The position numbers were made by a program, and so were the translations under genes. From NCBI GenBank assembly GCA_963771705.1, contig CAVYUP010000005.1:248001-312000 (forward strand): a stretch of 64,000 bases of DNA, written 5' to 3'. The DNA comes from DATFVA01 sp963771705 (GTDB taxonomy: Bacteria > Bacteroidota > Ignavibacteria > Ignavibacteriales > Ignavibacteriaceae). The notes under the pieces were generated by a model. It saw only the letters and a list, made by a program, of their open reading frames with translations. It ran no database searches and was not told the origin of the DNA. Numbering within the stretch: the first letter of the stretch is position 1; each line of letters opens with the position of its first letter. Below are positions 36,029 to 45,798 of the stretch, piece after piece.

Positions 36029-36763
36029 TTAATCCTCAGCGAGCTCAGCTATTTCCGGTGAAACCAGTATCCTGCCGCAGTATTCACAGAAGAAAAGTCT
36101 GTTATTTCTTCTTATTTCAAGCTGTCTCTGAGGAGGCACAATATTATGGCAGCCCGAGCAGGCAGATCTTTTAATTGTAGCGACCGCCTGGCCTTTTTTA
36201 GCTCTTCTTATCCTCATATATGCAGAATAGTCAGGTTTCCTGGTCTGTGCTTCAATCTCTTTCCTCTGTGCACGGAGCTTTGCTTCTTCCTTTTCGTTAG
36301 CTTTAATGATCTCTTTAAGATCAGCTTCCTTTACCTTCAGTTCCTCATTAAGTTCATCCAGCTGAGGGCTAAGAGATTCGACATCTTCAGCGAGATTTTT
36401 GCTCTGATCGGCAAGAGCATCATTTTCCGTTTCCAGTTTAGTTATCTGTTCTTCGGTATGATCGATCTCTTTAGTTAAAGCGTCGTACTCCTTATTATTC
36501 CTTACCTGGTAGAGCTGAGCTTTAAACTTTTTCTGATTTGCCTTAAGCTTCTCAACCTCTTCTTCATTTTCTTCTCTTTTTTCAAGCGACTCTTTCCGTT
36601 TAGATTCCTTTTCAGTCACCTGGTCCTTAATGCCGTCTATCTTGTCCTGAAGTGCCTGAACGGCGTTTGGTAAATCCCCCCGGAGTTCCTCCAGTTCATC
36701 AAGCTGGTCATCAATCTGCTGCAATTCATACAGGGTTTTTAATCTGTTTACCAATTTATCCAT
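36029..36763 (-). CDS. Coiled-coil protein with C-terminal C4 zinc ribbon
   Basis: The 244-residue protein is a long antiparallel coiled coil (residues 1-175, very rich in Glu and Lys) followed by a basic linker 'YMRIRRAKKGQAVA' and a zinc ribbon with CSGC and CEYC pairs at about 203-206 and 227-230. This domain pair (formerly DUF164/zf-RING_7) is widespread and was linked to translation and nucleic-acid binding, but its job here is not shown. Its start overlaps the Nif3 gene end by 8 bases; this pairing is common. Confidence 0.88.
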   Translation of the reverse strand: MDKLVNRLKTLYELQQIDDQLDELEELRGDLPNAVQALQDKIDGIKDQVTEKESKRKESLEKREENEEEVEKLKANQKKFKAQLYQVRNNKEYDALTKEIDHTEEQITKLETENDALADQSKNLAEDVESLSPQLDELNEELKVKEADLKEIIKANEKEEAKLRAQRKEIEAQTRKPDYSAYMRIRRAKKGQAVATIKRSACSGCHNIVPPQRQLEIRRNNRLFFCEYCGRILVSPEIAELAED

Positions 36764-37877
36764 TCTCCTTTTTATTTAAATAAAATTTAACCGGGTTAGT
36801 AGTTTTGCTATAATTAAAAATTTTTATCTCCTTACTCAGAAAAGATTCAAGTCTTTCCCGAACCTCATCCATCGCAAAAATCTCAGTTTCATAATGTCCC
36901 GCATCAATCAGCAGAATATCCTCTTCCGCTTCCTGGAAAGTATGATACTTTACATCAGCCGTGATATACGCATCGGCGCCGGCCCTGACGGCGTCATTTA
37001 TATATTCACTGCCGGAACCGCCGCAGACCGCGACCGTTTTAATTTTTTTCTTACCCCGGCCGGAATACCTGAAGTCTTTCAGCTTAAGCTTACTGCTGAC
37101 ATAAGTAAGGAATTCATCAGTACTCATAGCGGAATGAAGAGTGCCGACAGCGCCGACACCGTGATTAACGTTTTCGTTCATCAGGGGATATATATCATAA
37201 GCAGGTTCTTCGTAGGGGTGAACTTTCAGCATATCTGAAAGCACATTTTTTAATTTCCAGGAATCGACCAGAACTTCAAGTCTCACTTCGTTAACCGTCT
37301 CAAAAACCTCTTTAGTTCCAGCCACGGGTTTCGTTTTATCAGATCCTCTGAAAGTTCCCTTCCCGGGGATTCTGAAGCTGCAGTCCGAATACTCTCCGAT
37401 TAAGCCGCCTCCGGCGTTAAAAACAGCCTCAGATACCTTTTCGAGGGACTCTTCGGGAATAAAAACGACCAGTTTTACCTGGTTGGAACTTAATCTGCTA
37501 AGAAAATCAATATCATTCAATCCTAATTGTTGAGCCAGTCTGAAACTTACTCCGCCCCGGGTATAATCAAGGTTAGTATGTGCAGAATAAAGAGTTATGT
37601 CATTTTTTATAAGTTTCTCGATAACCTGCGACCGGGAATCCCTGTCAGTTGAAATTCTTTTCAGAGCATTAAAGAAAAGCGGGTGGTGCGAGATGATCAG
37701 GCTGCAGGATTTCCTTACGGCTTCATCAACCGCGGAAGGCGTTACATCAAGACAGAGGAAAATATTTTCTATCTCTCTTTCACCTGATCCTACCTGCAAT
37801 CCTACATTGTCCCTTTCCCAGGCTGTTTCTTTAGGAGCCCAATGTTCCAGATATTTAATTATTTCAATGCACTTCAT
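36756..37877 (-). CDS. Nif3-like dinuclear metal-centre protein
   Basis: The 373-residue protein has the split Nif3/YbgI architecture: N-terminal part with 'ERDNVGLQVG', 'ISHHPLFF' (His pair) and 'YSAHTNLDYT', a central PII/CutA-like insert (about residues 130-230) with 'HPYEEPAYDIYP', and the C-terminal metal-ligand part 'VAVCGGSGSEYI', 'ADVKYH' and 'DAGHYETE'. The family may act as a GTP cyclohydrolase-like or phosphatase enzyme; the true reaction is unsettled. It forms an operon with the zinc-ribbon gene. Confidence 0.92.
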   Translation of the reverse strand: MKCIEIIKYLEHWAPKETAWERDNVGLQVGSGEREIENIFLCLDVTPSAVDEAVRKSCSLIISHHPLFFNALKRISTDRDSRSQVIEKLIKNDITLYSAHTNLDYTRGGVSFRLAQQLGLNDIDFLSRLSSNQVKLVVFIPEESLEKVSEAVFNAGGGLIGEYSDCSFRIPGKGTFRGSDKTKPVAGTKEVFETVNEVRLEVLVDSWKLKNVLSDMLKVHPYEEPAYDIYPLMNENVNHGVGAVGTLHSAMSTDEFLTYVSSKLKLKDFRYSGRGKKKIKTVAVCGGSGSEYINDAVRAGADAYITADVKYHTFQEAEEDILLIDAGHYETEIFAMDEVRERLESFLSKEIKIFNYSKTTNPVKFYLNKKENG

Positions 37878-37885
37878 AGCAAAAA

Positions 37886-37915
37886 AAAATGCACTTCTAA
37901 AATTTGAAGTGCATT
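37886..37915. terminator. Terminator between the 29-codon ORF/ispG unit and nif3
   Basis: AATGCACTTC (37888-37897) and GAAGTGCATT (37906-37915) form a 10-bp stem. The T-run follows on the minus strand, so it ends the unit coming from ispG, 10 bases before the nif3 start. Confidence 0.85.
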
Positions 37916-37916
37916 T

Positions 37917-38006
37917 TTATAATTTCTCTGCTTTTATGGTTTTTTCGGGAGCAGAATATTCAACAAGATCGAGAAATTTAAGTTTTTCTAAAATTAGTTT
38001 ATCCAT
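37917..38006 (-). CDS. Possible 29-residue small protein after ispG
   Basis: ATG at 38006 opens 29 codons rich in Leu, Lys and Glu (starts MDKLILEKLKFLD, ends TIKAEKL) and stops 2 bases before the terminator stem. An AGAGA sequence sits 8-12 bases upstream. It would be the last cistron of the ispG transcript. No family is recognised; it has no membrane segment or cysteine. Confidence 0.4.
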   Translation of the reverse strand: MDKLILEKLKFLDLVEYSAPEKTIKAEKL

Positions 38007-38067
38007 ATCAAGTCTCTAAATATACCAGATCAATATGTAATAATCAACAATCAGGCCAGTACCCTGA

Positions 38068-40077
38068 TTAATTAATTGGTTCGATCCAGTTATCGTCTTC
38101 CTTAATCAACTCTATCAACTCATCTACGGCATTTTCGGCTGGCACATTTCTTTTCACAATATCCTTTTGGCGGTAGAGGGTAATCTTTCCGACACCCGAT
38201 CCCACGTAGCCGTAATCGGCATCAGCCATTTCGCCGGGACCATTAACAATACATCCCATCACCGCTATTTTCAAACCCTTCAGATGCTCTGTCCGTTTTC
38301 TTATTTTCTCAGTAGTTATCTGCAGATCAAAAAGAGTTCTTCCGCATGATGGGCAGGCGATATATTCCGTTTTAGATATCCTTACCCTTGCGGCCTGAAG
38401 AATTCCAAAGAGCGTACGGTTAATGACAGTCTCATTCGACTCTTTAATATTTACAAATTTTCTTACGAGTTTGTTGTGATCATTAAACTCTTTTTCCTCA
38501 TCTTTTAATTTACCTGTTAAGGCAGCCCAGACGCCGTCACCCAGTCCGTCGATAAGCAGACCGCCGAGGTCTATTGAGGCAAATAATCTCAGTTGATCGA
38601 TATCAATATTGTCGTAGGTCCTTTTTATAATTACAGGATTCTCAATCCCATTGTTCATAAGTTCAAAGAAAGCCCTTCTCTGTTCGGCATATCCATGAAG
38701 GTTTTCAGTAGTTAAAAGAATTACTGCGGTTTTGTCTTCTCTCAGTTTATTCATCACTTCCGGAGTTAGATCTTTTAATTCAAGCTGAACTATATTCAGA
38801 GAATCCGAAAGATCTTTTTCTTTTAAGTAAATATCTGCAGAGACAAGCGGGTAACCTTTCAGGTCTTTTTTCCAGGTCTCATAATTGCATATTTGTTTAA
38901 GTCCCGTAGGAAGATCAAAAGGTACTCCATTATCCCCCATAAATATCAAATCAGCCGCGCTGTCGCTCACATTCCATTTATCAGTTTCGGCGTTATACCG
39001 GTAGCCGATATCTGCCAGATCCTTTGGTTCTGAGATAGTCCTGTTTGAGTAATCTGCCGCAACTACAGGAACATTAGAACCGCCAATGTTTAATACTTCA
39101 AAGGTGTGTCTTCTCCTGTACTCAAGCGGATCGATCGGAACATTGGTTACCGGAGGGATCTCTTTGTGTTCATTTCTGTTTTTATATCTTTCAACCAGTT
39201 CAATAGCAACAGGAGCCTCGAATTCAGGATCCTCTGTAAGCGAAACGCGCACAGTATCGCCGATCCCATCCTCAAGGAGAGTTCCTATACCCAGGGCAGA
39301 TTTTATCCTTCCATCCTCGCCGCCTCCTGCTTCTGTTACTCCCAAGTGCGTAGGATAATTCATTCCTTCCTCTTCCATTTTCATTACAAGAAGACGGTAG
39401 GCCTGCACCATCACCTGGGGATTGCTGGCTTTCATTGAGAGGACGATTTCCCTGTAATTCAGTTCTTCGCAAATCCTTACAAACTCAAGAGCCGACTCAA
39501 CCATACCGAGGGGGGTGTCACCGTAGCGGCTCATTATTCTGTCGGACAAGGAGCCATGATTAGTACCTATCCGCATCGCGGTACCGTATTCTTTACAAAT
39601 CCTTACGAGGGGAGTAAACTTCTGCCTTATTCTATTGAGTTCCTCTTCATACTGCTGATCTGTGTATTCAATTATGTTAAACTTCTTTCTGTCGGCATAA
39701 TTACCCGGATTAACCCTTACCTTTTCAACAATTCTTGCGGCAATCTCAGCGGCATTTGGGGTAAAATGAATATCAGCGATGAGCGGCACCGTATAGCCCC
39801 GCTGTCTCAATTCCTTTTTAATATTCTCCAGGTTCTGAGCCTCAAGTTTGCTGGGCGCTGTTATTCTCACATAATCGCATCCCGATTCCACCATTCTAAT
39901 CGTCTGTTCAACCGTAGCTTTGGTGTCCATCGTATCGGTAATGGTCATCGACTGGATCCTGATCGGGTAATTGCCTCCCAGCGGTATATCACCTACATTT
40001 ACAACTCTTGTTTTATAACGGGAATAAGAGGTAAGACTATTGCAGTATTTTTTCGCTTTACTTATCGATTCAAACAT
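38068..40077 (-). CDS. ispG: 4-hydroxy-3-methylbut-2-enyl diphosphate synthase, long form
   Basis: IspG turns MEcPP into HMBPP with a [4Fe-4S] cluster in the MEP pathway. The N-terminal TIM barrel has 'IQSMTITDTMDTKATVEQ' in shortened form, 'RVNPGNYADR', 'GTNHGSLSDRI' and 'EAGGGEDGRIKSALGIG'. The C-terminal iron-sulphur domain has 'CPSCGRTLFDLQ' and 'MGCIVNGPGEMADADYGYVG'. A large insert between them makes it 669 residues, against about 370 in E. coli; this long form is known from Bacteroidota, Chlorobi and plants. Confidence 0.97.
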   Translation of the reverse strand: MFESISKAKKYCNSLTSYSRYKTRVVNVGDIPLGGNYPIRIQSMTITDTMDTKATVEQTIRMVESGCDYVRITAPSKLEAQNLENIKKELRQRGYTVPLIADIHFTPNAAEIAARIVEKVRVNPGNYADRKKFNIIEYTDQQYEEELNRIRQKFTPLVRICKEYGTAMRIGTNHGSLSDRIMSRYGDTPLGMVESALEFVRICEELNYREIVLSMKASNPQVMVQAYRLLVMKMEEEGMNYPTHLGVTEAGGGEDGRIKSALGIGTLLEDGIGDTVRVSLTEDPEFEAPVAIELVERYKNRNEHKEIPPVTNVPIDPLEYRRRHTFEVLNIGGSNVPVVAADYSNRTISEPKDLADIGYRYNAETDKWNVSDSAADLIFMGDNGVPFDLPTGLKQICNYETWKKDLKGYPLVSADIYLKEKDLSDSLNIVQLELKDLTPEVMNKLREDKTAVILLTTENLHGYAEQRRAFFELMNNGIENPVIIKRTYDNIDIDQLRLFASIDLGGLLIDGLGDGVWAALTGKLKDEEKEFNDHNKLVRKFVNIKESNETVINRTLFGILQAARVRISKTEYIACPSCGRTLFDLQITTEKIRKRTEHLKGLKIAVMGCIVNGPGEMADADYGYVGSGVGKITLYRQKDIVKRNVPAENAVDELIELIKEDDNWIEPIN

Positions 40078-40509
40078 TAATATTTTATTATCTGGTTTAA
40101 TATACGGTTTTAAGCCTGTCAGTACACCAAATATAATAAATAAGCAGTTTGCATTGAATTGAATAATTGTGTTAAAATCTTCCCCTCTTTGTTTGACTAT
40201 AAATAAATTTTTGACCTAATTTGGGATGCGCTCACAAGAGGGATACTATGTAAAAATGGGTTGAGTAGCTGCATTTCCTGAAACCCACAATTAGTTCAGT
40301 ATTCATCGGGGATATTTATGTGAATACAATAATTAGAATAAGATATCGATTTCAGAGGATGGGAATGCTTAAACACCGATTTCTGATGATTATTCCCGCC
40401 CTGCAGAAATAAACGAAAGGAGGTCATATGATTTGAGTAAATAAAATATTAGCCGGATATTGAAGCATTCTATATGCTATTTAAACCCATACATATGAGG
40501 ACCTTAAAA
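40078..40509. other. 432-bp non-coding region before the second propeller gene
   Basis: No sizeable gene is seen. The left part must hold the ispG promoter. On the plus strand a perfect AAAGGAGGT ribosome site (40417-40425 region) is followed by ATG-ATT-TGA at 40428-40436, a two-codon reading frame 73 bases before the lipoprotein start. Confidence 0.5.
40428..40436 (+). other. Start-stop minimal ORF behind a perfect ribosome site
   Basis: AAGGAGGT ends 5 bases before ATG at 40428, the strongest ribosome site in the window, yet the frame is ATG ATT TGA. It is either a leader uORF or the start of a gene that has been lost. Confidence 0.4.
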
Positions 40510-41838
40510 ATGAAAAAAGAAATTGGGGAATGTTTCCCGAAAGTTTTAATCAGTCTTTTACTCTTAATCCCAATCCTGCTCACTTCCTGCAAGAAGGATA
40601 ACCCTGTCGTCCCTCCTGTAGGACCGCCTCCGGTAGTCAAAGATACAGTAACAATATCTGTTGAAGGAGTAACCCACAGAAGTGTGGAGCTAAGAGTTCA
40701 TTCTACAATGAACGATGATCAATTGACAATAGAGATTTTCAGGACACTTAACGATAAAGATACGCTGGTTTCCTCTTACCCTATAACCAGGACAGATACA
40801 ATAATAATAGATGATCACAGCGGGGAGGGACTTCAGCTTAATACCAGCTACAGCTACTATGCGATAACCAAGGATACCACAGGAGAGAAAAAAGACACCA
40901 GCGACATAGTTACTGCCAGAACCCTCGCTCCAACTTCACACGATTACACCTGGCGGGAAACCACTATCGGTGATTTTGGCAGTGTACTCTATGATGTCTG
41001 GGGAACTGATGAGAATAATGTATATGCAGTTGGCATAATAAATATAAATGGGGATAGTTATGGGGCAATTCATTTTGATGGGGCTGAGTGGTACCCAATA
41101 GAAGACACAGTTGGGGGAACAGCAATCTTTGGTTTCAAAGATGATGATATCTGGGTAGCAGGTGGGGGAGTTTATTATTTTAATGGAAATAACTGGCGCC
41201 GAATAGACGCAAAAAGTATTAACAATCAACTTATTCCTCTTGACACTGTTTTATTTTATAACGCCCCCTACACTTCCCTCTGGGAAACCAGCAGCAATGA
41301 TTTGTATCTGGGGAGTACTTGGGGGAAAATAGTTCATTGGGATGGAACAAAAGCAGAAGTAATAAAGGATTTCTCTGATTTTAGTGTAAGGGATATTTTC
41401 GGCCTGAATAATAATTTTATACTTACGTCTGTAGAAACCGTTTCTCAGGGGGAAGTACACTCATATGATGGAACGCAATGGCAGAAACTATCCGGATTAG
41501 ATGAAAACAGGTTATATGAATCTGTATATGCTGTCAGCCCAAAGGAATTCTATGCAGCTGGAGAACGGATACTCCTTAACCGTAATAGCATCTGGAGTGA
41601 GCCTGTAAATACAGATGTTTATATAGAGTGTATTCGTGGAAATGTAGAGACAGGAGATATAATCGCGGCAGGACATTTCAGCACCCTGTATCACTATAAT
41701 GGCATAGATTGGGAGAAATTTCAATTTCAATTGTCGAGTTATAATCCAATTAGCGGTTTATATCTGACGAAAAATAAGGTTTTTGCCGTAGGTCCTTTCG
41801 GGAATCAGGCAAGAATTATAATAGGAACCAGAAACTAA
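40510..41838 (+). CDS. Lipoprotein with FN3-like and beta-propeller domains
   Basis: ATG at 40510 with GAGGA at 40497-40501 is preferred over in-frame ATGs at 40474 and 40495. A lipobox LLTSC ends the signal peptide, followed by KKDNP and a Pro-rich linker. Residues about 45-135 are fibronectin III-like (VTISVEGVTHRSVELR, TSYSYYAITKD). The rest repeats propeller units (DVWGTDENNVYAVG, IVHWDGTKAEVI, SLWETSSNDLYLG). It is the full-length paralog of the truncated gene at the window's left edge, and like it precedes a T9SS-type gene. Asp at position +2 is absent, so outer-membrane sorting is possible. The function is unknown. Confidence 0.8.
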   Translation: MKKEIGECFPKVLISLLLLIPILLTSCKKDNPVVPPVGPPPVVKDTVTISVEGVTHRSVELRVHSTMNDDQLTIEIFRTLNDKDTLVSSYPITRTDTIIIDDHSGEGLQLNTSYSYYAITKDTTGEKKDTSDIVTARTLAPTSHDYTWRETTIGDFGSVLYDVWGTDENNVYAVGIININGDSYGAIHFDGAEWYPIEDTVGGTAIFGFKDDDIWVAGGGVYYFNGNNWRRIDAKSINNQLIPLDTVLFYNAPYTSLWETSSNDLYLGSTWGKIVHWDGTKAEVIKDFSDFSVRDIFGLNNNFILTSVETVSQGEVHSYDGTQWQKLSGLDENRLYESVYAVSPKEFYAAGERILLNRNSIWSEPVNTDVYIECIRGNVETGDIIAAGHFSTLYHYNGIDWEKFQFQLSSYNPISGLYLTKNKVFAVGPFGNQARIIIGTRN

Positions 41839-41855
41839 AACTAAGGGAGGCTTAA

Positions 41856-43564
41856 ATGAACATTCATTTTAAGGTAATCAACCGGGGAGATAATTCCGTT
41901 CTATGCTGGTCCAAATAACTACACCTCCAACAGGGGTTTCGATTGGGTAACTGATTCAAATGCAGGACAAGATGGAAGGGGGGTTTTAGGCTTAGGTAAA
42001 TACAGGATTGAAATTCAGCGAGAAACTAGACCAGGTTCGGAAGTTTTTCATAGTGTTTTTTCATTTTATTTTGATGCAAGACAAACTTCGTGGCCCTATA
42101 GTCCTGATCTAGCATTCCATTTTGATCACAATTTCGATGGAGAAATAGAAACTGACTCATTGAACGTTTACGCTTATGGTTATCCTCCGGAGAACGTCCA
42201 AGAGAATAGTCTGATTAACCTGTGGACCAAACATGGGATATCTCAGGATGGGGATCTAATAGTATTTTACTAAGGCAAGGCATTGGAACTTAAATCCGCT
42301 GTCTGGTCAATATGGTCATCTTGCGGATGTCAAAATAGTTGGTGAAGAAACCAAAGCTTTTTTCAAACCTACCCTACCGCTTACAGTTACAAATAACCTG
42401 GAAGAAGGGAATGGTGGTAGTTATCAAATTGAATGGCAGACATATGGTTGCAGTGAGGTGCTGAATACCTATAATAATTCCTCTTCTTCTTCCTCTGCTG
42501 ATGAATCCGTCATAGCCTGGAATGAAAACAATAATACAACAACAAAATATGTAAAGAGGTTAAATGACGGTTACTGTAATTCATCCTTGCTTAGCCCGAA
42601 TGGGCCGGTAATCAGCAACGGAGGAAGCCTTGCAGATATGAAGGCTCTTGTCTTTAATACTGAGTCTCTGCCATATGTCATAAACAAGTCGGATGCTGAT
42701 TTCTCAATAGCCTGCAGAGGCGGGGGTGGTGAAATAGGGAAGCTAAGCTCGATTACCGGGGAGAACTCAGTTCTCTACGGCAGATCGGGACTTATAACGG
42801 TAAAGGGGATAAACTTTGTATTTAACATAGGAGACATCCTCTCAGGAGACAGTGTCGTTAATTTTGTGACAACAACCGATACCAACCAGTTTCAAACAGC
42901 AGAAGAGCGGAATGAGGCTATGAGAACTGTTGATTTTGAACTAAACAGCAGTTCAAGCCTAAGGTTCAGCAACCTGTACTATGTGCTTAATCCTGAACTT
43001 GCCGACAGTCTGAGTGAGGATGAGGCTGTGTCCTTCCGCCTGGAGCTGGTAAACTCAGCTGCAGAGGAGACAGTGGGTGTATTTGATGAGATAACATATA
43101 ACAGAAATAACCTGGAGAAGTATGAAAATATCTCATATGAGATCAACTGCAGCGATATCCAGCAGGGAAGCTATTACCTGAGACTGGTCTCGGAAGTGAG
43201 CGGGGAGGCTGAGTATAACCTTGGACTGATACAGAACGATGTTTCAGAAATAGCAAAGAAAAACTATGTGAATGCCAGCTATTACGGAGATAAAGTCCCA
43301 TCCACCTACGAGATCAGCCAGAACTATCCTAATCCTTTTAATCCGGCGACAACGATAAACTATCAGCTGCCGCAGACTGGATTTGTAACGCTTAAGATAT
43401 ATGATATACTCGGAAAAGAAGTAGCAACTCTGGTTAACGAGCAGAAAAACCAGGGAAGATACTCGGTCAACTTCAATGCTTCTCATCTTGCCAGCGGTGT
43501 CTATATATATCAGCTTAGCGTTAATGATTATGTCAGTTCGAAGAAAATGTTGTTGATTAAGTGA
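41856..43564 (+). pseudogene. Frameshifted T9SS-secreted protein gene
   Basis: Coding potential runs through three frames in succession. A strong AAGGGAGG site and ATG at 41856 open only 20 codons; the next frame (41878-42273) encodes 'IIPFYAGPNNYTSNRGFDW' and 'LAFHFDHNFDGEIE'; after a second shift near 42265 the frame 42263-43564 runs to a full T9SS sorting domain (NYPNPFNPATTINYQ, SSKKMLLIK). No signal peptide is found in any frame. GTG at 42458 could start a 368-residue product, but without a signal peptide it could not be exported. I infer a decayed gene related to that at 1290, truncated at the 5' end; sequencing errors are an alternative. Confidence 0.75.
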
Positions 43565-43565
43565 T

Positions 43566-43592
43566 TTAAGGGAGCGAGAGCTCCCTTATTTT
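43566..43592 (+). terminator. Terminator after the T9SS pseudogene
   Basis: AAGGGAGC (43568-43575) pairs with GCTCCCTT (43580-43587) across GAGA, followed by ATTTTAT. It starts 4 bases after the stop codon. Confidence 0.8.
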
Positions 43593-43725
43593 ATAATAAG
43601 GGGAACATACCTGAATTGCATTTCGGATAAATGAATTTATGGTATTTTTAGGACTGATTTTTTTAGATTATTGGTTAAATTGAAACCTGATAAATTTTAA
43701 TGATTTTAAGTAACGAAATGCGAAT

Positions 43726-45609
43726 ATGAGGATTTCCGAGAGTAAAATAGAAGAGATACGGTCTGCAGCGAATATTGTTGATGTTATATCAGGGTACGTA
43801 CAGCTGAGGAAGAGGGGGAAGAATTTCCTCGGACTTTGTCCTTTCCATTCCGAAAAAACCCCTTCATTTACGGTAAGTGATGAAAAACAGATATTTCATT
43901 GTTTCGGGTGTCATACCGGGGGGAACGTATTCAAGTTTTTGATGGAATATGAGAAGATATCGTTCGTTGAAGCGGTACAGGAACTGGCGGAAGAGCTGGG
44001 AATTCCTCTTGAAACAGAACAGCATGAATCTGATGAAAGACAATCGGAACAGGAAATTTTATATGATATAAATACCGAGGCCGCAAGGTATTTTTCGCAT
44101 AATCTGCTTAATTCCGACGAGGGGGAAATAGCACTGAATTATTTCCAGAACAGAAAAATAAAACCTGCTACGATGCGCGCATTCGGACTTGGTTATGCTC
44201 TGAACGGCTGGGATAACCTTCTGCACTACCTGCAGGAGAAGAAAATTAATATTGAAAAATCACTTGCACTCGGTCTGATAGGGCAGTCGAAGGAAGAGCG
44301 GTTATACGACAAATTTTCCTCCAGGATAATCTTCCCTATCTTTTCACCTAACGGCAGAGTTGTAGCATTTGCTGGACGAATTCTTGAAAACAAGGAGGGA
44401 TCGGCAAAATATCTTAATTCTCCTGAATCTCTTATATATGTTAAGGGGAGAATATTATATGGCCTATCCCATGCAAAGGATGAGATAAGGAGGCTGGATA
44501 AGGCTATTCTTGTTGAAGGGTATATGGATCTTATCTCACTATACCAGAGCGGTATCAAGAATGTGGCGGCGGTATCGGGCACAGCTCTTACAGAGGATCA
44601 GGTTCAGCTTTTATCGCGGTACACAAAAAATGTTGTACTTCTTTTTGATGCCGACACAGCAGGGATTAAGGCCGCGATGAGGAGTATTGAGATACTGCTC
44701 CGAAAAGATTTTGAGATTAAAATTGTTTCTCTTCCGCAGGGAGAAGATCCTGATTCATATGTGAATAATTACGGAAAAGAAAAGTTTGAGGAACTGGTAA
44801 AATCGGCAAAGAACTTCCTTGAATATCAATCAGAATATTATGCTTCCCTCGGAATGTTTGAAGATCCCGCAAAAACAACAGAAGCGATTCGCGATCTTGT
44901 AAGGCCTCTTGCTTTAATAAGTGATGAACTAAAGGTTAATATTCTGATTAAAAACATTGCTAAAAAGTTTAACCTGAGGGAAAAGCTGATTGAGAGTGAA
45001 TATGATAAGATTAAGGCGGGGCTGACAAAACAGAAAGCCGTAGAAGAGAGCAGGCAGCAGAGGAAATCGGTTCAGCAGGAAAATGCTGTACTTAAGTCGG
45101 AAGCAAAGTTGAGTTTTACTGATATAAGCCTTGAGAGAGAACTGGTTAAAATGCTGCTGGAAGGAAGCAGGGAAACATGCGAGTTCATTCTGCGTCATAT
45201 AAGACCGGATGAGTTCAAAATCAGTATTCACCAGGAACTAGCCGAACTGGTTCAATCTGCTGTAATGCACGATGAGGATCTGACTGCAGCCTTTCTGATT
45301 GAGAAGCTCGAAAGTGAGGAGGCCAAATCATATGCAAGGGAATTATCCTTTGAAAAATATCAGATCAGTAAAAACTGGGATGATATTAATCCATCAGATG
45401 ATTATGAAAAAATACTGAAAAAATACTCATCTGATGCTGTAAGAAAGTTTAAGTTAAATCAGGTTGAGGAGAAGATTTCTTTCCTGAACAGTAATATTTC
45501 ATCGCTTGATGACGAGGGTAAAAAACTTAACATGCTGAAAGAGATAAGAGATCTATCAAGAGAAAAACAGCTTATAAAAGAGGATCTGGAAGGCGAAGAT
45601 ATACCATAA
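43726..45609 (+). CDS. dnaG: DNA primase DnaG
   Basis: DnaG lays RNA primers for replication. The CHC2 zinc domain has Cys38, His41, Cys59 and Cys62 in 'LCPFHSEKTPSF' and 'FHCFGCHTGG'. The catalytic core has 'FSSRIIFPIFSPNGRVVAFAGR' in shortened form, the Toprim 'LVEGYMDLISLYQSG' and 'LLFDADTAGIKAAMRS', and 'DPDSYV'. The C-terminal part (from about residue 430) is a divergent helicase-binding region rich in charged coil. The 627-residue length is normal. No rpoD or rpsU lies beside it, unlike the classic macromolecular-synthesis operon. Confidence 0.96.
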   Translation: MRISESKIEEIRSAANIVDVISGYVQLRKRGKNFLGLCPFHSEKTPSFTVSDEKQIFHCFGCHTGGNVFKFLMEYEKISFVEAVQELAEELGIPLETEQHESDERQSEQEILYDINTEAARYFSHNLLNSDEGEIALNYFQNRKIKPATMRAFGLGYALNGWDNLLHYLQEKKINIEKSLALGLIGQSKEERLYDKFSSRIIFPIFSPNGRVVAFAGRILENKEGSAKYLNSPESLIYVKGRILYGLSHAKDEIRRLDKAILVEGYMDLISLYQSGIKNVAAVSGTALTEDQVQLLSRYTKNVVLLFDADTAGIKAAMRSIEILLRKDFEIKIVSLPQGEDPDSYVNNYGKEKFEELVKSAKNFLEYQSEYYASLGMFEDPAKTTEAIRDLVRPLALISDELKVNILIKNIAKKFNLREKLIESEYDKIKAGLTKQKAVEESRQQRKSVQQENAVLKSEAKLSFTDISLERELVKMLLEGSRETCEFILRHIRPDEFKISIHQELAELVQSAVMHDEDLTAAFLIEKLESEEAKSYARELSFEKYQISKNWDDINPSDDYEKILKKYSSDAVRKFKLNQVEEKISFLNSNISSLDDEGKKLNMLKEIRDLSREKQLIKEDLEGEDIP

Positions 45610-45612
45610 AAA

Positions 45613-45633
45613 AAGCCGCATAAAATGCGGCTT
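45613..45633. terminator. Hairpin after dnaG
   Basis: AAGCCGCAT (45613-45621) and ATGCGGCTT (45625-45633) form a 9-bp stem with loop AAA. The plus side lacks a T-run; the A-run before it would act as a T-run only on the minus strand. Its role as a dnaG terminator is likely but weakly supported. Confidence 0.6.
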
Positions 45634-45798
45634 AGTGCCCCTGCCTCTGATTAAATAATTAATCAGATGAATTTCTATAGTATTAATAGAGAAAAAAATA
45701 CCCATTTCGGAAAACCGCTGAAAAATTCTTTCTTTTTTTGGATATACCCTTTCAGGCTATTTATTTTTAATTTCCGTCAAATAAATTAAAATTTAACA

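Noticed and set aside
41270..43500. Programmed frameshifting as explanation for the T9SS pseudogene
   Set aside because: No slippery heptamer with a downstream pseudoknot was seen at either junction, and the signal peptide is absent; decay or sequencing error is simpler.
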